Assembly: GCA_031281335.1 (NCBI GenBank)
Contig: JAITFM010000080.1
Span: 1-5,353, forward strand
Direction: 5' to 3'
DNA length: 5,353 nt
Source of the DNA: Rickettsiales bacterium
GTDB taxonomy: Bacteria > Pseudomonadota > Alphaproteobacteria > Rickettsiales > Anaplasmataceae
Below are positions 1 to 5,131 of the stretch, in pieces (positions within the stretch are counted from its first letter, which is position 1; the number at the start of each line of letters is the position of its first letter). The notes beneath the pieces were generated by a model. The model saw only the letters and a list, made by a program, of their open reading frames with translations, ran no database searches and had not been told where the DNA came from. Position numbers and translations under genes: made by a program.

Positions 1-37
1 CTTGCTCTTTGGTTTCTACACCCGCAACCTCTGACAT
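1..37 (-). CDS. Possible start of a gene running off the left edge (partial)
   Basis: An ATG at 37 opens a frame that reads leftward off the window with 12 codons visible (MSEVAGVETKEQ). A weak Shine-Dalgarno-like GAG lies at 47-45, seven bases upstream. The same frame is open upstream of this ATG as far as a TGA at 61-59. The codons could therefore also be the tail of the decayed frame at 59-250, interrupted by that TGA. Too little is visible to name a family. Confidence 0.2.
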   Translation of the reverse strand, partial: MSEVAGVETKEQ

Positions 38-134
38 ACCAATTCTCAAAAATATATTTCAAATGATATCCACATTCTGCGTAAAGTAAAGTGCTATTTT
101 ACTGGCAACTCTGCTGCCCGTTCCATACTTTAAG

Positions 135-155
135 CATAGGCCCGGCGGGCCTATG
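135..155. repeat. Perfect GC-rich hairpin (9-bp arms, 3-base loop)
   Basis: The left arm CATAGGCCC (135-143) and right arm GGGCCTATG (147-155) are exact reverse complements around the loop GGC. The element is very GC-rich against AT-rich surroundings. It is not followed by a T-run on either strand, so it does not look like a standard intrinsic terminator. It may be a small palindromic element of the kind known to disperse in Rickettsiales genomes, but that needs a genome-wide copy count. Confidence 0.7.
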
Positions 156-163
156 TACATAGG
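150..163. repeat. 14-bp perfect palindrome overlapping the hairpin
   Basis: CCTATGTACATAGG equals its own reverse complement. Its left half is the right arm of the 135-155 hairpin. The CATAGG/CCTATG motif thus occurs three times in 29 bases, and two alternative foldbacks compete for the middle copy. Confidence 0.65.
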
Positions 164-167
164 GTGA

Positions 168-488
168 TTAAAGGATCGAACAATAGAACCACAACCCCAG
201 GTATTGTTCAGCGTTTGAACTGCTAAGATTTCTGCTAGGTGCATTATTTCTTACAAATTCTGCAAATGCCTGTACTTTTAGTGTAGGAGTATGTCTTTTT
301 GCAACATCTTCAAAATCTACAAAGTTAATCAGAGTTATTCCTCCATTTCCCAGTTTTTCTTTAAAATCACCACTGTGAGCTTTAAAAAAGTTTTTTATAC
401 CAGCAAATGTCATAGTTTTGAAATCACATTTATAATGTGTTGATAAAGCATCAACTAATGGTCTGTGGATTATGCAGAAAAATCTCAT
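168..488 (-). CDS. Hypothetical protein, 106 codons, possibly a gene fragment
   Basis: Function not recognised. From the ATG at 488 the protein is 106 residues. It starts with MRFFCIIHRPLVDAL, has a charged lysine-rich middle (FFKAHSGDFKEKLGNGG, INFVDFEDVAKRHTP) and ends LWFYCSIL. No transmembrane segment, repeat or catalytic motif stands out. No Shine-Dalgarno sequence precedes ATG 488. The frame stays open upstream to a TGA at 548-546 with plausible hydrophobic coding (AQLGIAIVQFCSAFF), which suggests that the ATG is not the original start and that a longer gene has lost its 5' end. It lies 85 bp downstream of the ankyrin gene on the same strand. The C-terminus runs into the palindromic region, where a second phase is also open, so the native end may be lost too. 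Confidence 0.4.
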   Translation of the reverse strand: MRFFCIIHRPLVDALSTHYKCDFKTMTFAGIKNFFKAHSGDFKEKLGNGGITLINFVDFEDVAKRHTPTLKVQAFAEFVRNNAPSRNLSSSNAEQYLGLWFYCSIL

Positions 489-573
489 AAAAAAGGCAGA
501 ACAGAATTGGACTATGGCTATACCTAATTGGGCTTTAACTATATCTCAACTTGATATTTTTTCCCCTGGTAGA

Positions 574-1284
574 TTAAAAATCGAGTTGAATTAAAAAATT
601 CGGTTTGACACACTTTTTTAAACATTCCCCTTTTTCTGCTTCATTAGCCTTGTTAATTAAAATATGGGTATATTCTGGGTATTGTTCTTGTAAGCTTTCT
701 TGGTTGTCAAACTTACTGCGTACATTTTTATTTCTTTTCCATATACTAACTAGATTGTCAATGTTGCTTTCTCTTAAAAAGTCATACAGTGGCTTATTCT
801 CTTCTTTAAGTTTTCTGATTTCCTCTTGACATTGCTTCCAATATTCTAACACCTTCCTGTTAAAATTAGAATCCTGCTCTAAATAATCTAGTCTGTTCAC
901 TTCGGTATCTTTTAACAGAGTGTATTTTACCAAAATCTTTGCTACTTCCTCATGTTCGTGCTCGATAGAAACAACTTTTTGCACACCGGGTTCAAGGAAT
1001 AAGTGAGGTACAAGTCTTATATGGTCATCTTCAACAACTAAACGTAATGGAGTTCTTCCATCTTCATCTACTACATCAACATCCTCAGCACCTTTGTTTA
1101 TTAGAGTTTTGATCATCTCTAGATGACCACTTCTAGTAGCCAGATATAATGGAGTACGTCCATACAGATCTACTGCATCAATATTCGCTCCATCTTTTAT
1201 TAACTTTTTGACTTTTGTTATCCCTCCTTTTTTAACAGCATTAAAAAGCTGTTTATTTAACTCTGTTTGTTGTACTTCATTCAT
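574..1284 (-). CDS. Small ankyrin-repeat protein, 236 aa
   Basis: This predicted protein-interaction protein has ankyrin repeats in its N-terminal half. Repeat 1 spans about residues 8-37 (NAVKKGGITKVKKLIKDGAN). Repeat 2 is a near-consensus copy at 41-70 (GRTPLYLATRSGHLEMIKTL). A third, diverged copy begins at 75 (DGRTPLRLVVEDDH) and appears to carry an insertion of about 14 residues before its second helix (HEEVAKILVKY). The C-terminal half is charged and helical, with a possible short coiled coil at 146-162 (EYWKQCQEEIRKLKEE). This style of tail is seen in Wolbachia ankyrin proteins. No signal peptide or membrane segment is visible. The ATG at 1284 was chosen over an upstream in-frame ATG at 1329 because GGAGG at 1295-1291 sits six bases before it. 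Such proteins are often proposed as host-directed effectors, but nothing here shows secretion. It lies 96 bp downstream of the portal pseudogene on the same strand. Confidence 0.85.
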   Translation of the reverse strand: MNEVQQTELNKQLFNAVKKGGITKVKKLIKDGANIDAVDLYGRTPLYLATRSGHLEMIKTLINKGAEDVDVVDEDGRTPLRLVVEDDHIRLVPHLFLEPGVQKVVSIEHEHEEVAKILVKYTLLKDTEVNRLDYLEQDSNFNRKVLEYWKQCQEEIRKLKEENKPLYDFLRESNIDNLVSIWKRNKNVRSKFDNQESLQEQYPEYTHILINKANEAEKGECLKKCVKPNFLIQLDF

Positions 1285-1290
1285 AAAATA

Positions 1291-1295
1291 CCTCC
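1291..1295 (-). promoter_or_regulatory. Shine-Dalgarno of the ankyrin gene
   Basis: GGAGG on the minus strand lies six bases upstream of the ATG at 1284. It decides that start against the one 45 bases upstream. The 1296-1380 stretch behind it is extremely AT-rich and probably holds the promoter, but several -10-like boxes compete and I cannot pick one. Confidence 0.75.
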
Positions 1296-1380
1296 AACTT
1301 ATCAATGTACCAATATAATAATGCAACATAAATATTTGATATTTATTAATATTGCTATATTTATATTGTGTATAAAATCT

Positions 1381-2564
1381 TCAACCCAACTCATCACTAC
1401 CCGGCAACGGCGGCAAGCCAAACGCTTCCCTTTTTTCGTTGAGTGTCATGAAGCTTGCGTTTTCTACGTATTTCCACAGCTTTTGTCTCTTTTCCATGAG
1501 AATTTCTATTGCATCTTTGTCGTATGACAAGCACAGATCTTCACCGAATCTTGGTGTCAGCCAAGAATTTAGGTGACAGACGATGTTTTCTAGTGTTGGC
1601 AAAACCGTCTGCTCCCAAAGGGAAAGGCGTGCTTCGACCAAATTGCTGTAAGTGTTGTCACCTGGTATGCTAAGCAACTGCGGCGGAACACCAAAAGCCA
1701 GTGCAATATCGCGAGCTGAGCTATGTTTAGACTCAATGAAATCCATATCTCTTGGCATAGACTCATTTCCTTCCATTCCAAGCCTCCTTCAAGCAATATT
1801 GGCCTTCCAGCGCTGACAGAGCCTGAGTAATGATCATTTATCTGTTCTTTCAAGCGCTGATACTGCTCCTGGCTTAAATTTCCACTGCTCCCATCTTTTA
1901 CTAGTTTTACAACTATTGCGCCACTTGGTCTCGCCCCATTTTTCAGCATTGCCTGATTCCAAGCACCAGCTTGGTTATGCTGATCTATGCTATATGCTGC
2001 TGCCTCAATTGGCGACAGTCCATACCAATCACTCAAAGGATTGAAGGTTTTAAGATGTAGCACTGCTGAACGTCCAGTTAGCTTGTTGACCTTAAAGTCA
2101 TAATTGTTATTGTTCACGGTGTAGCGGTATATATAAGGAACGTTATTCCTTCCAGGAACAATCTCAACTCTATCGGGGCGCAGAAGATAGAGCTCTGTTG
2201 GCGGTTTCCTATTGTTTTTCGGCTCAATCATCAACACATAAGCATTGCCGCTAATTAATCGGTGAGTTACAATTCCCTCAATAAACTCTGATTTTGATGT
2301 TATTGGGCTGGGAGAATAAAGTAACTTCAGTAATGGATGGACTTTTAGTTGCGACTTTCCCTGATTAGTAAGCCGGCAGAGGATAAAAGGCACTGAAGAT
2401 GCAGCATTTGCAATCATGTTGATTGCTCGAAAGGCAATAACATTTTTGACGTAGCCTTCCTCAGCAAAACTCGCATAACTGCGCTCACTCCAACTTGGCT
2501 CCATTATGAGCTGCAAAGCAGAGTATTTATGTGCTTTTCTCCTTTGAAAAATATTGAGATTCAT
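1381..2564 (-). pseudogene. HK97-family (GTA-type) phage portal protein, frameshifted
   Basis: Portal proteins form the dodecameric ring at the capsid vertex through which DNA enters and leaves. Restored, this one would be about 394 residues, the normal length for the compact alphaproteobacterial HK97 portals. From the ATG at 2564 the frame is intact for 269 residues (VIAFRAINMIANAASSVPF near 42-60, ISGNAYVLMIEP near 104-115, NGARPSGAIVV near 209-219, AGRPILLEGGLEWKEMSL at 252-269). It then shifts. The true continuation is the next frame from 1755 (PRDMDFIESKHSSARDIALA, then FGVPPQLL, IPGDNTYSN, NEKREAFGLPPLPG) to a TGA at 1383-1381. At the junction CTA (1760-1758) is followed by only TG (1757-1756) and then CCA. 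This fits loss of one base from a serine codon such as TCG, restoring the conserved SLSPRDMDF-type sequence. Unrepaired, translation goes on out of frame to 1590, giving a 324-residue protein that lacks the C-terminal third. No terminase, protease or capsid gene adjoins it. A sequencing error remains possible. Confidence 0.88.
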
Positions 2565-2569
2565 ATCTG

Positions 2570-2575
2570 CCTCCT
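2570..2575 (-). promoter_or_regulatory. Shine-Dalgarno of the portal gene
   Basis: A perfect AGGAGG on the minus strand sits five bases upstream of the ATG at 2564. It confirms the start and shows that the 5' end of this broken gene has not yet decayed. Confidence 0.75.
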
Positions 2576-2580
2576 GTTTG

Positions 2581-2611
2581 TTGAAAAAATTGAATTTATT
2601 GAAAAATTGAA
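2581..2611. repeat. Short tandem repeat, two copies of TTGAAAAA(A)TTGAA
   Basis: Copy 1 (2581-2594, TTGAAAAAATTGAA) and copy 2 (2599-2611, TTGAAAAATTGAA) differ by one A and are separated by four bases. They lie just upstream of the portal Shine-Dalgarno sequence. This is probably simple-sequence slippage in AT-rich DNA. Confidence 0.5.
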
Positions 2612-2622
2612 ATTATGGTGGA

Positions 2623-2651
2623 ATTATATAAATTGGTATCACACATACGAA
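2623..2651 (-). promoter_or_regulatory. Possible weak promoter for the portal gene
   Basis: On the minus strand a perfect TATAAT (2628-2623) lies about 60 bases upstream of the portal start. The hexamer 17 bp further upstream (2651-2646, TTCGTA) matches the -35 consensus at only three positions. In AT-rich DNA a TATAAT alone is weak evidence. Confidence 0.3.
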
Positions 2652-2705
2652 CATCATGTTTGAAAACAATCTCTACACAGTAGTGAAAGGCAGGAGGGAA
2701 CGGTC

Positions 2706-2723
2706 AAAAAAATGAGCTTTTTT
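2706..2723 (-). terminator. Possible weak terminator after the toxin gene
   Basis: About 67 bases beyond the toxin stop, the minus strand reads A6 (2723-2718), the loop GCTCA, then T7 (2712-2706). The stem is only A-T pairs, so it would be unstable. The rest of the 225-bp gap between toxin and portal shows no gene. Confidence 0.2.
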
Positions 2724-2789
2724 CTGAGCTGAGCGAAGCCACCTAAGGTAGAGAATGGATCAGGAAGGAGTGCTGTATAATTAGTTATA

Positions 2790-3059
2790 CTAGTAACTAT
2801 CTTTCCTATGTCTTATTGCACTAACCACTACCATATGTTCTATATTATCTATTTCATAAATCACACGGTAATCACCTACTCGCATTCTACGAGATCCTTT
2901 AAATTTGTATGACAAAGACTTTCCTATTTTATCAGGATTAACTGTAAGGTGCTCTTTTATGGCTTTTTCAACTCTCAATCTTATTGTTTTTGGGAGAGCT
3001 GGAAGATCCGTTTCTGTAACATCCTTTAGAAATTCAATTTTGTAGGGCTTTATTCCCAC
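2790..3059 (-). CDS. relE: RelE/ParE-superfamily toxin, 89 aa
   Basis: This is a type II toxin of the RelE superfamily. RelE proteins are ribosome-dependent mRNA endonucleases that are neutralised by tight binding of the cognate antitoxin. The protein has the family length (89 residues) and order: an N-terminal strand (PYKIEFLKDV), a helical pair containing LPKTIRLRVEKAIKEHL at 22-38, then the conserved core YKFKGSRRMRVGDYRVIYEI at 51-70, and a terminal strand VVVSAIRHRKDSY. Basic residues of the active-site region (K52, K54, R57, R58, R60, R65, R83) and the terminal tyrosine Y89 are present, so it looks functional. It starts at a GTG (3059) that overlaps the last 10 bases of the antitoxin gene; no alternative ATG lies nearby. 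The overlap implies translational coupling and antitoxin-first expression. ParE-like gyrase inhibition cannot be excluded from sequence alone, but the basic core favours RelE. Confidence 0.88.
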   Translation of the reverse strand: MGIKPYKIEFLKDVTETDLPALPKTIRLRVEKAIKEHLTVNPDKIGKSLSYKFKGSRRMRVGDYRVIYEIDNIEHMVVVSAIRHRKDSY

Positions 3060-3265
3060 TTAACATCTTCAAGCTTAACTCTTTCTGCACCTGAGCGTTT
3101 AGCAGCAAGCTCAGCTAGTGCCATATCTTCTTTCTCAATTTCAATTGCTTCTTGCATTAGCTCTTGTGCCAGATCTTGAATGGACTGGTTTTTTATTCTA
3201 GCCAACTCAACAAGATACTCTGAAATTTCATTGTTAAAAGTTATGCTGAATCTTGAGTCTGCCAT
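3050..3265 (-). CDS. RelB/ribbon-helix-helix-type antitoxin, 71 aa
   Basis: This is the antitoxin partner of the downstream RelE-like toxin. The N-terminus (SRFSITFNNEISEYLVELAR, then a second helix QSIQDLAQELMQEAIE) fits a beta-strand plus two helices, the ribbon-helix-helix DNA-binding fold used by many antitoxins to repress their own operon. The acidic tail (about residues 43-71, EDMALAELAAKRSG then LEDVKWE) is the kind of extended helix that wraps the toxin. I chose the ATG at 3265. A TTG at 3277 would add four residues, but from the predicted promoter it would have a leader of only a few bases. The stop TAA (3052-3050) lies inside the toxin gene. The operon probably represses itself through the promoter just upstream. 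Confidence 0.8.
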   Translation of the reverse strand: MADSRFSITFNNEISEYLVELARIKNQSIQDLAQELMQEAIEIEKEDMALAELAAKRSGAERVKLEDVKWE

Positions 3266-3291
3266 ATGTTTTACCAAAACCTACTACAACA

Positions 3292-3320
3292 ATTATACAA
3301 CATTTTCCTGAATTTTTCAA
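3292..3320 (-). promoter_or_regulatory. Sigma70-type promoter of the toxin-antitoxin operon
   Basis: The minus strand reads TTGAAA (3320-3315), a 17-bp spacer and a perfect TATAAT (3297-3292). Transcription would start near 3285, about 20 bases before the antitoxin ATG at 3265. That short leader argues against the TTG start at 3277. An antitoxin operator would be expected to overlap this site, but no clear inverted repeat is visible in it. Confidence 0.7.
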
Positions 3321-3364
3321 TAAAAGAAGTTACCTATATGTAAAGAGGATTTTATGCACCTGTG

Positions 3365-3393
3365 TTGACAAATAACTAAAGATTTGCCATAAC
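3365..3393 (+). promoter_or_regulatory. Sigma70-type promoter of lipB-ldcA
   Basis: A perfect TTGACA (3365-3370) is followed after 17 bp by CATAAC (3388-3393, four of six consensus bases). Transcription would start near 3400, giving a leader of about 105 bases to the lipB ATG at 3507. A 6-bp inverted repeat TGCCAT (3385-3390)/ATGGCA (3406-3411) straddles the -10 box and the predicted start. It could be an operator or chance. This promoter diverges from the toxin-antitoxin promoter, with 44 bp between the two -35 boxes. Confidence 0.65.
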
Positions 3394-3506
3394 TGGCTTT
3401 TGCTAATGGCACAGAAGTTACAAGATATCATTAGGAATAAAGAAAACTGTGGTCAATGTTACGCACTGGGATGACATCAACAGATTTAAATAGCAAAAAA
3501 CAGAAC

Positions 3507-4124
3507 ATGGTAAAGTGGCTAATATCTAACCAACTTATCAATTATAACCATGCTGTAAAATTCATGGAAGCAAAAATTCAAAGAATTTACGATAGTTTGT
3601 CTGATGAGTTAGTATGGCTGCTCCAGCACCCTCCACTTTACACAGCAGGGATCAGTGCAACAGATGACGACATTGTTGAAAAATTATTTCCTGTATATAA
3701 AACAGGCAGGGGTGGTAAATACACATACCATGGCCCGGGGCAGCGCATTATATATTTAATGTTGGATCTCAGAAAAAGAAATAAATGCGATATAAGGCTA
3801 TATATTAGAGACCTTGGTAATTGGATAATAAATGTTCTAAAGTACTTCAATATATTTGGAGAATTCAAAGAAGATAGAATAGGTATTTGGGTGAATAACA
3901 ACGGAGTAGAAGAAAAAATAGCAGCTTTCGGTATTCGTGTAAGAAAATGGATAACTTATCATGGCATAGCACTTAACGTCTCTCCAGATCTTTCTTACTA
4001 CAAGGGCATTATTCCTTGCGGGCTGAAAGATTATGGTGTTACATCAATGAAAGAGCTAGGAGTTGAAGTTTCACTTTCTGAATTGGACGACATACTAAAA
4101 AAAGAGTTTTATAAGATATTTTAA
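3507..4124 (+). CDS. lipB: Octanoyltransferase LipB, 205 aa
   Basis: LipB transfers the octanoyl group from octanoyl-acyl carrier protein to a lysine of lipoyl domains (pyruvate and 2-oxoglutarate dehydrogenases, glycine cleavage H protein). It is the first step of lipoate synthesis in the cytoplasm and is followed by LipA. Family signatures are present: WLLQHPPLYTAGIS (37-50), the substrate-pocket motif GRGGKYTYHGPGQ (67-79), KIAAFGIRVRKWITYHGIAL (137-156) and IIPCGLKDYGVTSM (168-181). The catalytic pair is Lys137 and Cys171. Their 34-residue spacing matches E. coli (K135/C169) and M. tuberculosis (K142/C176). I chose the ATG at 3507 because MVKWLISNQL aligns with the usual LipB N-terminus. 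In-frame ATGs at 3456 and 3471 would add 17 or 12 polar residues with no family counterpart. No start has a clear Shine-Dalgarno sequence. Its stop overlaps the ldcA start (TAATG). The gene looks intact. Confidence 0.93.
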   Translation: MVKWLISNQLINYNHAVKFMEAKIQRIYDSLSDELVWLLQHPPLYTAGISATDDDIVEKLFPVYKTGRGGKYTYHGPGQRIIYLMLDLRKRNKCDIRLYIRDLGNWIINVLKYFNIFGEFKEDRIGIWVNNNGVEEKIAAFGIRVRKWITYHGIALNVSPDLSYYKGIIPCGLKDYGVTSMKELGVEVSLSELDDILKKEFYKIF

Positions 4125-5131
4125 TGCGTTCCGTTATTGTTTACATTTTATACTTCATCCTTGTTTTATGTATTAACACGGGTGTCTGTGCAGTTGATCA
4201 AGTTGATATTATTGCTCCTTCTTCGAAGGGGAAAGAGTCAGATTTACCTACTATAAAAGAATATGTAGAAGCCTTGGGTTTTTATCCCCATATTTCGGAG
4301 AAAATATACAGTAATGATAATCCATTCTACTCTAACTCCGATGGATTCAGAGCAAAAGATTTGATCAGTGCCTTAACCGACGATAGCAAAATAATTTGGT
4401 GCATTAGAGGAGGAACGGGAGTCTCTCGGTTAATTCCTTATCTAGAGAGGTTGTCTAATGATAAAAAAGAAAGAATTGCCCAAAATAAAAAAATTCTTAT
4501 AGGCTATAGCGATATCACTGCCTTGCACATCTATCTACAAGTCAAATACGATTGGCAAACTCTTCACGGTACCATGTTGGAAATGATAGTAAATAACTCT
4601 GTTTCTGAAAACTCTGTTGAAAAATTAAAAGAGTTAATTCTGAACAAACGAGATTCCATTAGATTTGATAACTTAAAAATAATTAACAATAGCATTAAAC
4701 TAAAAAATGGCAGATTAGAATCCAAAATTGTTGGTGGTAATATGACTTTAGTTGAAAACAGTATAGGAACTGCTTGGCAAGTAAATGCAAAAGGCAAAAT
4801 TTTATTTTTGGAAGACATAAGAGTTTATCCATACGCAATGGAACGCAGTTTAGATCACCTAAAACAAGCTCATGTTTTCGATGAAGTGCAAGCGGTGATT
4901 TTTGGTAGCTTTACTAATCCCGGCAACGACAACCTCGTTGAAGCTGTAAAAGAGAGATTTGCAAAAAGTGTCAACTTTCCGGTGTTCACAATGCAAAGAA
5001 TAGGCCATGGGTATACAAACGATCCCTTACCTCTTAACACCCACACTACCATCAGCATTCAAGACGAGAAAGAAGGTTTGTTCTTTCTGGATGTGCAGAA
5101 TTTACAGATTGATCTACCTGTATCACAGTAG
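4124..5131 (+). CDS. ldcA: LD-carboxypeptidase (MEROPS S66), exported form, 335 aa
   Basis: LD-carboxypeptidases remove the terminal D-alanine from muropeptide tetrapeptides, giving tripeptides during peptidoglycan recycling or remodelling. The S66 layout is clear: IIAPSS near 29-34, IRGGTG at 94-99, the nucleophile Ser129 in GYSDITAL, Glu230 in FLEDIRVYPYAMERSLDHL, a GSFTNPG segment at 261-267, and His295 in GHGYTNDPLPLN. The Ser-Glu-His spacing is close to that of P. aeruginosa LdcA. Residues 1-23 (one Arg, then the hydrophobic run VIVYILYFILVLC, ending GVCA before VDQ) look like a Sec signal peptide; neither cysteine fits a lipobox. The next methionine is residue 151, so a cytoplasmic version by internal start would lack the nucleophile. 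The classical enzyme of about 304 residues is cytoplasmic, so export is unusual and suggests action on periplasmic peptidoglycan. It shares one base with the lipB stop and is thus probably translationally coupled. Confidence 0.9.
   Translation: MRSVIVYILYFILVLCINTGVCAVDQVDIIAPSSKGKESDLPTIKEYVEALGFYPHISEKIYSNDNPFYSNSDGFRAKDLISALTDDSKIIWCIRGGTGVSRLIPYLERLSNDKKERIAQNKKILIGYSDITALHIYLQVKYDWQTLHGTMLEMIVNNSVSENSVEKLKELILNKRDSIRFDNLKIINNSIKLKNGRLESKIVGGNMTLVENSIGTAWQVNAKGKILFLEDIRVYPYAMERSLDHLKQAHVFDEVQAVIFGSFTNPGNDNLVEAVKERFAKSVNFPVFTMQRIGHGYTNDPLPLNTHTTISIQDEKEGLFFLDVQNLQIDLPVSQ

Larger units (their letters stand above)
59..250 (-). other. Open frame of about 62 codons, possible gene remnant
   Basis: This leftward frame is open from 250 to the TGA at 61-59, with its first ATG at 244. 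The peptide includes NTWGCGSIVRSFNHPMYIG, then a stretch encoded by the GC-rich palindrome (around YIGPPGLCLKYG), then GSRVASKIALYFTQNVDII. It overlaps the end of the 168-488 frame in a different phase. After the stop the same phase continues open to the window edge. This could be one gene broken by a frameshift and a nonsense change, or chance openness. I recognise no family and see no ribosome binding site for ATG 244. Confidence 0.25.

Noticed and set aside
605..829. Plus-strand open frame of 74 codons
   Set aside because: It lies antisense inside the ankyrin gene, which has a strong ribosome binding site and recognisable repeats; a shadow frame.
1267..1527. Plus-strand open frame of 86 codons
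   Set aside because: It is antisense to the end of the portal gene and the AT-rich gap, with no start signal or family character.
1590..1754. C-terminal tail of the 324-residue portal reading
   Set aside because: Residues after the frameshift match nothing in the portal family, while the other phase carries the conserved sequence; out-of-frame read-through.
1381..1776. Separate minus-strand gene starting at ATG 1776
   Set aside because: Its first seven codons are out-of-frame portal sequence, and from 1755 it is the conserved portal C-terminus. It is the 3' part of the frameshifted gene, not an independent gene.
3456..3506. Longer lipB start adding 17 residues
   Set aside because: The added residues have no counterpart in LipB and no Shine-Dalgarno sequence supports them; MVKWLISNQL is the usual N-terminal position.
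3638..3901. Minus-strand open frame of 87 codons
   Set aside because: It is antisense within lipB, whose catalytic motifs are clear.
4564..5058. Two minus-strand open frames (84 and 62 codons)
   Set aside because: Both are antisense within the ldcA-like gene; shadow frames.
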